A stretch of DNA of 64,000 bases from Falsiroseomonas stagni DSM 19981 (lineage in GTDB: Bacteria > Pseudomonadota > Alphaproteobacteria > Acetobacterales > Acetobacteraceae), in contig NZ_FOSQ01000001.1 of assembly GCF_900114315.1 (NCBI RefSeq), forward strand, positions 1,377,782 through 1,441,781. Reading direction: 5' to 3'. This document shows positions 50,545-61,359 of the stretch, piece after piece. Below the pieces are notes generated by a model that was given only the letters and a program-made list of their open reading frames with translations, had not been told where the DNA came from and did no database searches. Positions within the stretch are counted from its first letter, which is position 1; the number at the start of each line of letters is the position of its first letter. The translations under genes were made by a program, and so were the position numbers.

Positions 50545-51920
50545 CCTTGCTGCGCATCGCGGCGGAGAAGTGCCGCTTCACGCCGCCGCGCCAGGTGACG
50601 GACGATACCAGCGTCCTCACCCTGAAGAATCTGGTGCTGGAGCCGCTGATCCGCTGGGATGACGGTGTGCTGCGCCCGGGGCTGTTCGGCACCTGGGCGC
50701 GTGACGGCACGGCGCGACGCTGGCGCTTCACCATCCGTCCCGGCGCGCGCTTCCATGACGGCAAGCCCTGCGTCGCCGAGGATGTGGTCGAGTTCATTGG
50801 CCAGATCTGCAACTCGCTCGACATGTTCGGCATGAAATGGGCCTATTCGCGCTATCTCGCGGAGGCCCGCATCACGGCCGAGGGCAGCGACGTGGTGACG
50901 GTGGAGAACCCGACGCCCTTTGCCGATATCCTCGACATCTTCACGGAATTCTATCTCTGCCGGCTGACGTCGGATGGCCGTCCGCTGCTCGGCACCGGTC
51001 CCTGGCGCGTGCTGGACCATGTGCCGGAACGGGATGCGCTGCTGGAACGGGTGGCGGCGCCGGCGGACCGCATCGCCTTCACCGCGATGCCGGATGCCGA
51101 TGATCGCCTCCGCGCGCTCCGTGATGGCAGCGCCGATGTCGCGATGAACCTGGAACGGATGCACGCGGCGCCGGATTTCGGCGACGACCTCGCCTGGGGC
51201 CGCGCGCTGAACACGCTCTCCGTCATGTACTACCTCAACTGCGCCGAGGGCTTCTTCACCAGCGAAGCCGCAAGGCGCGCCGTCAACATGGCGGTGGATT
51301 CGCAGGCCATCATCGATGGGCTGTTCCACGGCCTCGGCCAGCGTTCCTCGACCATTGTCAGCCCGCTGCATCTCGGCATGAAGGCGGCGGCGCTATCGCC
51401 CATCCCGCATGATCGGGATGCCGCCCGCCGCCTACTTGATGGCGCCGCACCATCAGCGCCGCTGCTGATCCGCACGCCGGAACACATGCCGGAAAAGGCG
51501 CGGGAGATCAGTGAACGTGTCGCTTCCGACCTTGCCGCCATCGGCCTGCCGAGTCGGATCGAGGTGCAGAAGGACCGCCCCGAATTCGCCCGAGAGGTCG
51601 GTCGCAAGGAGATGGGCGACATGGCCATCTTCGATTCCACGCCCCACAGCACCTATCGCGTGCTGAACGACAAGGTGTCCTCCGCCGTGAAGGGCATCTG
51701 GTGGCAGGGCCATGACGATGCGGCGCTGGAGGCGATGATCACCGCCGCCAACCACGCCGTGGTCGAGGATGAGCGGGAGGCCGCCTATGGGCGCTGCCTG
51801 TCCCGCCTGCAGGCCAACCCGCCCTGGCTCTATCTGTTCCATCCCGTCGAGGTCTTCGCCCATCGCACGGGCCTCGGCGGCATCACGATGGACGGCAAGG
51901 GCGTGCTGGGGATCGCCTAG
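50541..51920 (+). CDS. ABC transporter family 5 substrate-binding-like protein without signal peptide
   Basis: 459 residues from ATG 50541, overlapping the Bug receptor stop as ATGA. The fold is SBP_bac_5: LEPLIRWDDGVLRPGLFGTW, then FTIRPGARFHDGKPCVAEDV, and YYLNCAEGFFTSEAARRAVNMAVD, all typical of oligopeptide/nickel binding proteins. The N terminus (MTLLRIAAEKCRF) has no hydrophobic stretch, so export is not expected. No DppBCDF genes are adjacent. It may be a cytoplasmic ligand-binding protein or may depend on the Bug partner. The function is unknown. Confidence 0.8.
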   Translation: MTLLRIAAEKCRFTPPRQVTDDTSVLTLKNLVLEPLIRWDDGVLRPGLFGTWARDGTARRWRFTIRPGARFHDGKPCVAEDVVEFIGQICNSLDMFGMKWAYSRYLAEARITAEGSDVVTVENPTPFADILDIFTEFYLCRLTSDGRPLLGTGPWRVLDHVPERDALLERVAAPADRIAFTAMPDADDRLRALRDGSADVAMNLERMHAAPDFGDDLAWGRALNTLSVMYYLNCAEGFFTSEAARRAVNMAVDSQAIIDGLFHGLGQRSSTIVSPLHLGMKAAALSPIPHDRDAARRLLDGAAPSAPLLIRTPEHMPEKAREISERVASDLAAIGLPSRIEVQKDRPEFAREVGRKEMGDMAIFDSTPHSTYRVLNDKVSSAVKGIWWQGHDDAALEAMITAANHAVVEDEREAAYGRCLSRLQANPPWLYLFHPVEVFAHRTGLGGITMDGKGVLGIA

Positions 51921-52609
51921 ACGGTCAGCAGCTTCCGCACCGCGGCCTCATCCAGCGAACCGGCGGGGCCGGACAGTGCGACCTCGCCACGCACCATCAC
52001 CGCGATGCTGTCGGCGAGTTCGCGGGCGAAATCGTAGTACTGCTCCACCAGGATCACGGCCATGCCGCGATCCCGCGCCAGGTGGTGGATGACGCGGGCG
52101 ATGTCCTTGATGACGGAGGGCTGGATGCCCTCCGTCGGCTCATCGAGGATCAGCAGGCGCGGCCGGGCGCAGAGCGCACGCCCGATCGCCAGCTGCTGCT
52201 GCTGGCCGCCCGAAAGATCGCCACCGCGTCGCCGCAGGAATTGCCGCAGGATGGGGAAGAGGTCGAAGATCTCCGAATCGACGCTCGACCCGCGCGGTGC
52301 CGCCGCCAGCGCCGTTTCCAGGTTCTCCTGCACCGTGAGGAAGGGAAAGATCTCCCGCCCCTGGGGCACATAGCCGATGCCGGCGCGGGCCCGTTCCGCG
52401 GGGCCGAGGCGCGTGACGTCGCGCCCCTCCCAGGTGATGGAGCCGGCGCGCACCTTCTCCAACCCCATGATGGCGCGGAGCAGGGAGGATTTGCCGACGC
52501 CGTTGCGGCCGAGCACCGCCGTCACCTTGCCCGGTTCCGCCACCAGGGAGACGCCGCGCAGGCAAAGGCTGGCACCGTAGGACAGGTCGATCGAGGCCAC
52601 GTTCAGCAT
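51917..52609 (-). CDS. urtE: Urea ABC transporter ATP-binding protein UrtE
   Basis: 230 residues with Walker A GRNGVGKSS, signature LSGGQQQQLAIGRAL, Walker B LLILDEPTEGIQPS and switch VEQYYDFA. The EQYYDFA ending of the switch is typical of UrtE rather than LivF. With UrtD it drives urea import. It is last of the urt operon and overlaps the 3' end of the convergent binding-like gene by four bases. Confidence 0.94.
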   Translation of the reverse strand: MLNVASIDLSYGASLCLRGVSLVAEPGKVTAVLGRNGVGKSSLLRAIMGLEKVRAGSITWEGRDVTRLGPAERARAGIGYVPQGREIFPFLTVQENLETALAAAPRGSSVDSEIFDLFPILRQFLRRRGGDLSGGQQQQLAIGRALCARPRLLILDEPTEGIQPSVIKDIARVIHHLARDRGMAVILVEQYYDFARELADSIAVMVRGEVALSGPAGSLDEAAVRKLLTV

Positions 52610-52612
52610 CGC

Positions 52613-53368
52613 TCAGCGCCCCAGATACACTTCGATGACGCGCTGGTCGTTCTGCACATGGTCGATGGAGCCCTCCGACAGCACGCTGCCCTCATGCAGC
52701 ACGGTCACACGGCGGCCGAGGGCGCGGACGAATTCCAGGTCATGCTCCACCACCACGACGCTGCGCTTGCCGGCGATGCGCACCAGAAGGGAAGCGGTCT
52801 GCTCGGTCTCGGCATCCGTCATGCCGGCGACGGGTTCGTCGACCAGCAGCAGCTCCGGATCCTGCATCAGTAGCATCCCGATCTCCAGCCATTGCCGCTG
52901 GCCGTGGCTGAGGATGCCGGCCAGGTCCTGGGCACGGTCGAGCAGGCCGGTCTCCTCCAGAGTCGAATCGATGCGGGTCTTCGCCTCACCGGTCAGCGCC
53001 CAGCGCAGGCAGGCCAGCGGACCGCGGGGCGCCTTGAGGGCGAGTTCCATGTTCTCGAACACCGTGAGCGCATCGAAGACCGTCGGCTTCTGGAACTTGC
53101 GGCCGATGCCGAGATTGGCGATGGCGGCCTCATCCAGCCGCGTCAGGTCGACCTCACCGAAGTTGATGGTGCCGGCCGTCGGCCGCGTCTTCCCGGTGAT
53201 GACGTCCATCATCGTCGTCTTGCCGGCACCGTTGGGTCCGATCACCGACCGCAACTCCCCCGGCTCCACGATGAGCGACAGGTTGTTCAGCGCTCGGAAG
53301 CCGTCGAAGACGACGGAGACGCCATCGAGGTAGAGCCTGCGACCCCCCTTGGGCGGCTTGTTGCTCAT
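52613..53368 (-). CDS. urtD: Urea ABC transporter ATP-binding protein UrtD
   Basis: 251 residues from ATG 53368, overlapping the urtC stop by four bases. Walker A GPNGAGKTT, the UrtD-type signature LSHGQRQWLEIGMLL, Walker B LLLVDEPVAGMTDAE and switch VVEHDLEFV. The SHGQ form of the signature and the GMTDAE segment mark UrtD. It partners UrtE. Confidence 0.95.
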   Translation of the reverse strand: MSNKPPKGGRRLYLDGVSVVFDGFRALNNLSLIVEPGELRSVIGPNGAGKTTMMDVITGKTRPTAGTINFGEVDLTRLDEAAIANLGIGRKFQKPTVFDALTVFENMELALKAPRGPLACLRWALTGEAKTRIDSTLEETGLLDRAQDLAGILSHGQRQWLEIGMLLMQDPELLLVDEPVAGMTDAETEQTASLLVRIAGKRSVVVVEHDLEFVRALGRRVTVLHEGSVLSEGSIDHVQNDQRVIEVYLGR

Positions 53369-54456
53369 GCGCCGCGCCCCTTCAGCAGGCCGATCAGGCC
53401 CTTGGGCAGGAACAGGGTCACCAGCACGAAAAGCCCGCCCAGGACGAAGAGCCAGAGGTCCGGCGCCGCGCTGGTCAGCCAGGTCTTCAACCCGTTGACC
53501 GAGAAGGCGCCGAGGATCGCGCCCACCAGCGTACCGCGGCCACCGACCGCGACCCAGATCACGGCCTCGATCGAATTGGCCGGGCTGAACTCGCCGGGGT
53601 TGATGATGCCGACCTGCGGCACGTAGAGCGCGCCCGCCACGCCCGCGAGCATGGCGGAGAGCACGAAGGCGAAGAGCTTGTGGTGCGTGGTGTTGTAGCC
53701 GAGGAAGCGCACCCGGTTCTCCCCATCCCGGATCGCGGTCAGGACGCGGCCATACTTGCTCCGCGTGATGCGGGAGCAGAGGAGGAAGGAGGCGGCCAGC
53801 GCGATCAGCGAGGCATAGAACAGCCCCGCCCGCGCCGTATCCGTGTTCAGCGGCTGGCCCAGCAGTTCCTTGAAGTCGGTGAAGCCGTTGTTGCCGCCGA
53901 AGCCCATGTCGTTGCGGAAGAAGGCCAGCATCAGCGCGTAGGTCATGGCCTGGGTGATGATGGAGAGGTAGACGCCGGTGATGCGGCTGCGGAAGGCCAG
54001 CCACCCCAGCACCAGCGCCAGCACACCCGGCACCAGCACGACCATCAGCATGGCGAAGGCGAAATTGTCGAAGCCCAGCCAGTACCAGGGGAGTTCGCGA
54101 TAGCCCAGGAAGACCATGAAGTCCGGCAGGACGGGGTGGCCGTACACGCCGCGCGGCCCGATCAGGCGCATGAGGTGCATGCCCATGGCATAGCCGCCGA
54201 GCGCGAAGAAGGCACCATGGCCAAGCGACAGGATGCCGGCATAGCCCCAGGCCAGGTCCAGCGACAAGGCGAGGATGGCGTAGCAGATCCACTTCCCCGT
54301 GATGCTGACGAGGAAGTCGGAGACATGCAGGGGGTGCGTGACCGGCAACTGGTTCAGCACCGGCATGGCGGCCAGCAGCAGCAGCGCGACCAGCAGGCCG
54401 GCCCGCAGGCCGAGCCGCGCGCGGGAGGCGGGGAGGGGGGTGGCCGTCGCGCTCAT
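53365..54456 (-). CDS. urtC: Urea ABC transporter permease UrtC
   Basis: 363 residues with about ten membrane segments. ALSLDLAWGYAGILSLGHGAFFALGGYAMGM is the LivM/UrtC signature, seen here in parts, and NNGFTDFKELLG is typical of UrtC. The start overlaps the urtB stop by four bases. It is the second channel subunit of the urea importer. Confidence 0.94.
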   Translation of the reverse strand: MSATATPLPASRARLGLRAGLLVALLLLAAMPVLNQLPVTHPLHVSDFLVSITGKWICYAILALSLDLAWGYAGILSLGHGAFFALGGYAMGMHLMRLIGPRGVYGHPVLPDFMVFLGYRELPWYWLGFDNFAFAMLMVVLVPGVLALVLGWLAFRSRITGVYLSIITQAMTYALMLAFFRNDMGFGGNNGFTDFKELLGQPLNTDTARAGLFYASLIALAASFLLCSRITRSKYGRVLTAIRDGENRVRFLGYNTTHHKLFAFVLSAMLAGVAGALYVPQVGIINPGEFSPANSIEAVIWVAVGGRGTLVGAILGAFSVNGLKTWLTSAAPDLWLFVLGGLFVLVTLFLPKGLIGLLKGRGA

Positions 54457-56021
54457 GCTTCCGCCGCCCGGCCCTTCTGCGCGAACAACCCGCGCGGGCG
54501 CCGCTGGATGAAGATCATGGCCGCGATCAGCACGAAGACCTTCGCCAGCACCGCGCCGGCCCAGGGCTCCAGGATCTTGTTGACGAGGCCGAGGCCGAAG
54601 GCGCCGACCAGCGTGCCCGCCAGCGACCCCACGCCGCCGAAGACCACCACCAGGAAGCTGTCGATGATGTAGCCGGTGCCGAGGTTGGGGGAGACATTGT
54701 CGATCTGGCTGAGCGCCACGCCGGCGATGCCGGCGATGCCGGAGCCAAAGGCGAAGGTCAGGGCATCGACGCGCCCCGTGCGGATGCCCATGGATGCCGC
54801 GATGGCGCGCTTCTGCGTCACGGCCCGCATCTCCAGCCCGAAGCGGGTGAAGCGGATGGCGGCCACCGTCAGCGCCAGCACGACCAGGGAGAAGGCCAGG
54901 ATCCACAGGCGGTTCTGCGTCACGGGAATGTCGAAGGGCAGCATCAGCGTGCCCTGCATCCAGGGCGGGCTCAGCACTTCCCGGTTCTGCGCGCCGAAGA
55001 CCAGGCGCACCGTTTGCTGGATCATCATGCCGACGCCGAAGGTCATCAGCAGCGTCTCCAGCGGCCGGCCATACAGATGCCGGATCAACCCGCGCTCCAT
55101 CAGCGCGCCGCAGGCCGCGGCCACCAGGAAGGCGGCGGGGACCGACAGCGGCAGCGACCAGGGCAGCAGCCAGGGGATGCCGCGGCAGGCTTCCTGCACG
55201 ATGAAGGTGGTGTAGGCGCCCAGCATGACGAATTCACCATGCGCCATGTTGATCACGCCCATCACGCCGAAGGTGACGGCGAGGCCGAGTGCCGCCAGCA
55301 GCAGGACGGAGCCGAGCGACAGGCCCTGGAAGAAGGTCTCCGCCGCGCGGCGCACGGCCAGGCGCCGGTCGATCGCCGCGACGGCGGCCTCGATCTGCGG
55401 CAGGATATCGGGGTTGGCCGCGCGCGCCTCCAGCAGCACGGATCGCGCTTCCGGCGAGGAGGAAGCGCCGAGCGCCTCCACGCCCAGCAGCTTCGCGGCC
55501 GGGTCGCTCGCCAGCAGGCGGGATGCGGCGAGTGCGATCGCCATGCGGTCCCGGATGCGGGGCACCGTCTCCCGCGCCAGGGCGGCGTCCAGCAGGGGCA
55601 CGTTGTCGGCGCTGCGGCTGCGGAACACCGCCTCGGCGGCCGCCAGGCGCTCCGCCGGATCGGGGGAGACCAGTTGCAGGCGGCCCAGCGCGCCGCGCAG
55701 TGCCACGCGCACGCGGTTGTTGATGCGCAGCACCTCCGTGCCCGCGGCCTCGGTCGCGGCACCGGTCAGCACATCGGTGGTGGCGGTGCCGTCGCGGATG
55801 ACCAGCGAATTGTCGGCGAGCTTGAGGAGCCGGCCATCGGCGAGGGCGCGCAGCACGGGGATGGCGCGGGGATCGGCGAGGGCACCGAGGCGGTCCACCG
55901 CCTCCGCCTGCGCGTTGAAATTGCCGGCGAGCCCCGGCAGGGCGGCGACGAAGGCATCCTGCGCCCGTGCCGGCAGCGCGGCGGCGAGCAGCAACAGGAA
56001 GGCGAGGAGCGTGTGCTTCAT
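54453..56021 (-). CDS. urtB: Urea ABC transporter permease UrtB
   Basis: 522 residues. A signal peptide is followed by a periplasmic, HEAT-like helical extension of about 200 residues, then a LivH-type permease from about residue 230. VMGVINMAHGEFVMLGAYTTF is the permease signature. The long N-terminal extension separates UrtB from LivH and supports urea rather than amino acid transport. Confidence 0.94.
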   Translation of the reverse strand: MKHTLLAFLLLLAAALPARAQDAFVAALPGLAGNFNAQAEAVDRLGALADPRAIPVLRALADGRLLKLADNSLVIRDGTATTDVLTGAATEAAGTEVLRINNRVRVALRGALGRLQLVSPDPAERLAAAEAVFRSRSADNVPLLDAALARETVPRIRDRMAIALAASRLLASDPAAKLLGVEALGASSSPEARSVLLEARAANPDILPQIEAAVAAIDRRLAVRRAAETFFQGLSLGSVLLLAALGLAVTFGVMGVINMAHGEFVMLGAYTTFIVQEACRGIPWLLPWSLPLSVPAAFLVAAACGALMERGLIRHLYGRPLETLLMTFGVGMMIQQTVRLVFGAQNREVLSPPWMQGTLMLPFDIPVTQNRLWILAFSLVVLALTVAAIRFTRFGLEMRAVTQKRAIAASMGIRTGRVDALTFAFGSGIAGIAGVALSQIDNVSPNLGTGYIIDSFLVVVFGGVGSLAGTLVGAFGLGLVNKILEPWAGAVLAKVFVLIAAMIFIQRRPRGLFAQKGRAAEA

Positions 56022-56064
56022 GAAGGGGTGTGGGGGCAGCCCGAAGGCTGCCCCCGTTTCCTGC

Positions 56065-57309
56065 TCAGCCGCGGCGGCGGTTCGCGTTCTCGGGGATGAA
56101 GGGGCTCCAGTTCTCGGCCACGATCGGGCCAGGAGTCCTCCACACGATATTGAACTGGCCGTCCGCCTGAACCTCTCCGATCATCACGGGCTTGGAGAGG
56201 TGGTGGTTGCGGTGCATCTCCAGCGTGTAGCCGCTGGGCGCGTCCACCTTCTGGCCGTACATCGCGGTCCGCACGGCATCGACATTCGTCGTGCCGGCCT
56301 GCGCTACGGCCTGCGCCCACATCTGGAAGCCGACGAGCGTCGCTTCCATCGGGTCGTTGGTCACGCGGCGAGGGTTGCGGATATAGGCCTGCCACATCGT
56401 CTTGAAGGCCGTGTTGGCGGGGCTGTCGACGGACATGAAGTAGTTCCACGCCGCCAGGTGGCCGACCAGCGGGCGCGTGTCGATGCCGGCCAGTTCTTCC
56501 TCACCGACCGAGAAGGCGACGGAGGGGATGTCTTCCGCCTTGATGCCCTGGTTGCCGAGTTCGCGATAGAAGGGGACGTTCGCGTCGCCATTGATGGTGG
56601 AGACGATGGCGGTCTTCTTGCCTTCGCCCGCGAAGCGCTTCACGCGGCTGACGATGCCCTGCCAGTCGCTGTGACCGAAGGGGGTGTATTCCTCCATGAT
56701 GTCGCTCTCGGGGATGCCCTTCGAGATCAGGAAGGCGCGCAGGATGCGGTTCGTCGTGCGCGGATAGACGTAGTCGGTGCCGAGCAGCGCGATGCGGCGG
56801 GCGGAGCCGCCATCGGCGGACATCAGGTATTCCACCGCCGGGATCGCCTGCTGGTTCGGCGCGGCGCCGGTGTAGAAGATGTTGCGGCTCTCTTCCTCGC
56901 CCTCATACTGCACGGGGTAGAAGAGCAGGCCGTTCAGCTCCTCGAACACCGGCAGGACGGATTTGCGGGACACCGAGGTCCAGCAGCCGAAGGTGACGTC
57001 GACGCGGGAGACGGCGAGAAGCTCGCGCGCCTTCTCGGCAAACAGCGGCCAGTTGGAGGCCGGGTCCACCACCACCGCCTCGAGCCGCCGGCCGAGGATG
57101 CCGCCCTTGGCGTTCTGCGCCTCCACCATCATCAGCACGGTGTCGCGCAGCGCGGTCTCGCTGATCGCCATGGTGCCGGACAGGGAGTGCAGCACGCCGA
57201 CGCGGATCGGCGCGGCCTGGGCGAAGGACGGGCGGATGGACGGCGCCGCGATGGCGGCGCCGAAGCTGGCAAGCGCAGCGCGCCGGGTGATCGGCATGCG
57301 ATGGTTCAT
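56065..57309 (-). CDS. urtA: Urea ABC transporter substrate-binding protein UrtA
   Basis: 414 residues from ATG 57309 with GAGGAGG upstream; ATG 57297 is an alternative. A twin-arginine-like signal (ITRRAALASFGAAIAAPS) precedes the mature protein. VGVLHSLSGTMAISE is the UrtA mark, followed by NAKGGILGRRLEAVVVDPAS and GLLFYPVQYEGEE. It delivers urea to UrtBC. A sigma-54 promoter lies about 85 bp upstream. Confidence 0.96.
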   Translation of the reverse strand: MNHRMPITRRAALASFGAAIAAPSIRPSFAQAAPIRVGVLHSLSGTMAISETALRDTVLMMVEAQNAKGGILGRRLEAVVVDPASNWPLFAEKARELLAVSRVDVTFGCWTSVSRKSVLPVFEELNGLLFYPVQYEGEEESRNIFYTGAAPNQQAIPAVEYLMSADGGSARRIALLGTDYVYPRTTNRILRAFLISKGIPESDIMEEYTPFGHSDWQGIVSRVKRFAGEGKKTAIVSTINGDANVPFYRELGNQGIKAEDIPSVAFSVGEEELAGIDTRPLVGHLAAWNYFMSVDSPANTAFKTMWQAYIRNPRRVTNDPMEATLVGFQMWAQAVAQAGTTNVDAVRTAMYGQKVDAPSGYTLEMHRNHHLSKPVMIGEVQADGQFNIVWRTPGPIVAENWSPFIPENANRRRG

Positions 57310-57613
57310 GGGAACGGGCCTCCTCAGGCATCGGGTCGTGGCGGACCGCGATGGACCTCTGTGGCCCCCCAGCTTCCGCCCCGCGATCGCAGTTGCGAGA
57401 TGCGTGCCAGAGCGCCTGCATACGATCGGGCCATGGCGATCCTCGCTTTCGCGTTCTCGCACTATCGGCTGCCGCCCAAGAATCGGGCGATCACTGCCCG
57501 GGGGCCGGTTTCGGCGCTGCGGATCTGTGCAAGGTGTCAGTGCGGACACGCTTCGACCTTGCCGGAGCGCGTCCCTGTTTGCAGCGCCGCCAGCCCATGC
57601 CACGCTGCGACCG
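57310..57613. other. Divergent intergenic region between urtA and ureD
   Basis: A 304-bp gap separates the two urea operons, which are transcribed away from each other. It contains the sigma-54 element at 57394-57409 for urtA. I saw no equally clear promoter for ureD and no convincing NtrC palindrome. A direct repeat GTGC-N9-GTGC near 57524-57540 is in enhancer range, but its half-sites do not face each other. Confidence 0.6.
57394..57409 (-). promoter_or_regulatory. Sigma-54 promoter TGGCACGCATCTCGCA for urt operon
   Basis: Read on the minus strand it has a perfect TGGCACG -24 box and TCGCA at -12 (one base off TTGCA), with correct spacing. It lies 85 bp upstream of the urtA start. Urea transport genes are often under nitrogen control, so this agrees with the known biology. 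Confidence 0.65.
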
Positions 57614-58441
57614 ATGCCAATCAACGCGCCGCCGGCGCCTTCCCACCAGCGCTCCCGCGGGCGCGCCGAACTCGGCCTGGTTGCCGCGCCCGGAGGCGCG
57701 CGCATCGCCCATCTCTACCAATCCTCCCCGCTCCGCATCCTGTTCCCGGACAGCGATCCGGCGGAGCCCAAGCAGGCGGCATTGGTGAATGTCGCGGGCG
57801 GCCTGGCGGGCGGCGATTCGCTGGAGGTCGCGATCACGCTCGGCCCCCGCGCCCGCTTCACCGCCACCACGCCGGCGGCAGAAAAAATCTATCGCACGCT
57901 GGGGCCGGAGACGGAGATTGCCTCGACCCTGCGACTCGAAGGCGGTGGCGTCTGCGAGTGGCTGCCGCAGGAGACGATCCTCTTCGACGGTGCGCGGCTG
58001 ACGCGCCGCATGAAGGTGGACATGGCCGCCGATGCCACGCTGCTGGCGGCGGAAATGCTGGTGCTGGGCCGCGCGGCCCGCGGCGAACGCTTCACCCAGG
58101 GCGCGGTGCATGACCGCTGGCGCGTCCGGCGCGACGGGCGGCTGGTCTGGGCCGACGCCTTCAGGCTGGCTGATCCCGCCGCGGCAGCATCGCCCTTCGT
58201 GCTCGACGGGGCCGGGGCGGTGGCGACGCTGCTTCTGGCCGCGCCGGAAGCCGCCAGCCACCGTGACCTGCTGCGCGACCTGACCGATGGCCGGGCCGGC
58301 GTCGTCGCGCCCGGCCTGCTGGTTGCGCGCTGGATGGGGGAGGCCGGCGCCGTGCGTGCCGGCGTCGCGGGCGCCCTGGTGGCGCTGCGACAGGCCGCGC
58401 TATCGCTGCCGCCCCGCCTGCCAAGACTGTGGCGCACATGA
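57614..58441 (+). CDS. ureD: Urease accessory protein UreD
   Basis: 275 residues from ATG 57614. It has the UreD pattern: LVNVAGGLAGGDSLEV, ATTPAAEKIYRTLG and CEWLPQETILFDGARL. UreD (UreH) is the scaffold that binds apo-urease with UreF and UreG for nickel insertion. It heads the plus-strand urease operon, as is common in alphaproteobacteria. Confidence 0.95.
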   Translation: MPINAPPAPSHQRSRGRAELGLVAAPGGARIAHLYQSSPLRILFPDSDPAEPKQAALVNVAGGLAGGDSLEVAITLGPRARFTATTPAAEKIYRTLGPETEIASTLRLEGGGVCEWLPQETILFDGARLTRRMKVDMAADATLLAAEMLVLGRAARGERFTQGAVHDRWRVRRDGRLVWADAFRLADPAAAASPFVLDGAGAVATLLLAAPEAASHRDLLRDLTDGRAGVVAPGLLVARWMGEAGAVRAGVAGALVALRQAALSLPPRLPRLWRT

Positions 58442-58481
58442 TCCGGCCTGCGCCATGCTGGGCGCGAATGAGAGGTGACGC

Positions 58482-58784
58482 ATGAACCTGACGCCGCGTG
58501 AGAAGGACAAGCTGCTGGTGGCCATGGCCGCCACCGTGGCGCGACGGCGCCTGGAACGCGGCGTGAAGCTCAATCATCCGGAGGCGGTGGCCCTGATCAC
58601 CGACTACGTCGTCGAGGGCGCGCGGGATGGCCGCAGCGTCGCCGAATTGATGCGCGATGGCGCCACCGTCGTGACGCGCGACCAGGTGATGGAGGGCATT
58701 GCCGAGATGATTCTCGAAATTCAGGTCGAGGCTACCTTCCCGGACGGCACCAAGCTGGTGACTGTCCATGAGCCCATCCGATGA
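58482..58784 (+). CDS. ureA: Urease gamma subunit UreA
   Basis: 100 residues, the usual length. [22 protein letters not shown], seen here in parts, and [21 protein letters not shown] are highly conserved in UreA. GAGAGGTGA lies just before the ATG. Its stop overlaps the ureB start by four bases. Confidence 0.97.
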   Translation: MNLTPREKDKLLVAMAATVARRRLERGVKLNHPEAVALITDYVVEGARDGRSVAELMRDGATVVTRDQVMEGIAEMILEIQVEATFPDGTKLVTVHEPIR

Positions 58785-59085
58785 TCCCCGGCGAACTCTT
58801 CCCCGCCGAGGGCGAGATCGACCTCAATGTCGGCCGCCCCGTGACCGATATCGAGGTCGCCAACACCGGCGACCGCCCGATCCAGGTCGGCAGCCACTAT
58901 CATTTCGCGGAAACCAACCCCGCCCTTCGCTTTGACCGTGCGGCCGCGCGCGGCCAGCGGCTCGACATCCCCGCCGGCACGGCGGTGCGGTTCGAACCGG
59001 GCCAGTCGCGCAGCGTGAAGCTGGTGCCCTATAGCGGCGCCCGCATCGTGCACGGGTTCCGCGGTGAGACGGAGGGCAAGCTCTG

Positions 59086-59086
<1 letters not shown>
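58781..59086 (+). CDS. ureB: Urease beta subunit UreB
   Basis: 101 residues. [36 protein letters not shown] and [18 protein letters not shown] are the standard UreB segments. It forms the (alpha-beta-gamma)3 enzyme with UreA and UreC. The stop overlaps the ureC start as TGATG. Confidence 0.97.
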
Positions 59087-60798
<1,712 letters not shown>

Positions 60799-60807
60799 GA
60801 GAGGCTG

Positions 60808-61359
60808 ATGCCGAATACGACGCCACCCCGCGCGCTTGCCGTCCACGCCGCCGGCACCTGGCCGGAAGCCGAGCAGCGCGACACCGTCCATGTCGACTTC
60901 GACGACCGCTACCGCCGCCGGAAGATGTACCTGACGGAGCGCGGCGGTTCCTTCCTGCTGGACCTCGCGGAAGCCACCGTGATGCGCGATGGCGATGGGC
61001 TGGAACTGGAACATGGCGGCTTCATCCGCGTGAAGGCGGCAGCGGAGGATCTGGTGGAGGTCACCGCACCGACGCCGGCGCTGCTGCTGCGCCTCGCCTG
61101 GCATCTCGGCAACCGGCACCTGCCGACGCAGTTGGCGGGCGATAGCATCCTGATCCGGCATGACCACGTCATCATCCGGATGCTGGAGGGCCTGGGCGCG
61201 ACGCTGCGGAAGGTGCGCGCGCCCTTCAATCCCGAGGGTGGCGCATACGGAGAGCACAACCGCCTGCCGGCGCATCCCCACGGCCATGGCCATGCGCATG
61301 ACCACGACCATGACCATGACCACGAACACGGGCCCGACTGCCATCACCACGGGCACTGA
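60808..61359 (+). CDS. ureE: Urease accessory nickel metallochaperone UreE
   Basis: 183 residues. The N-terminal peptide-binding domain includes DRYRRRKMYLTERGGSFLLDL in parts. The C-terminal metal-binding domain has LAWHLGNRHLPTQL and RHDHVIIRMLEGLGA, where the central His at the dimer interface binds nickel. The last 28 residues are His/Asp-rich ([18 protein letters not shown]), a nickel-storage tail. The DNA of this tail also encodes the start of ureF in another frame. Confidence 0.96.
   Translation: MPNTTPPRALAVHAAGTWPEAEQRDTVHVDFDDRYRRRKMYLTERGGSFLLDLAEATVMRDGDGLELEHGGFIRVKAAAEDLVEVTAPTPALLLRLAWHLGNRHLPTQLAGDSILIRHDHVIIRMLEGLGATLRKVRAPFNPEGGAYGEHNRLPAHPHGHGHAHDHDHDHDHEHGPDCHHHGH
61282..61326 (+). 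repeat. Short tandem CATGAC/CACGAC-type repeat in the ureE tail
   Basis: Imperfect hexamer repeats (forms such as CATGAC and CACGAC) encode the HD repeats of UreE. In the next frame they read as alternating Met and Thr. Repeat-length change would lengthen or shorten the His tail without a frameshift, because the unit is six bases. Confidence 0.7.

Noticed and set aside
57524..57540. NtrC enhancer site upstream of urtA
   Set aside because: The GTGC half-sites are in direct rather than inverted orientation, so it does not match the NtrC palindrome.
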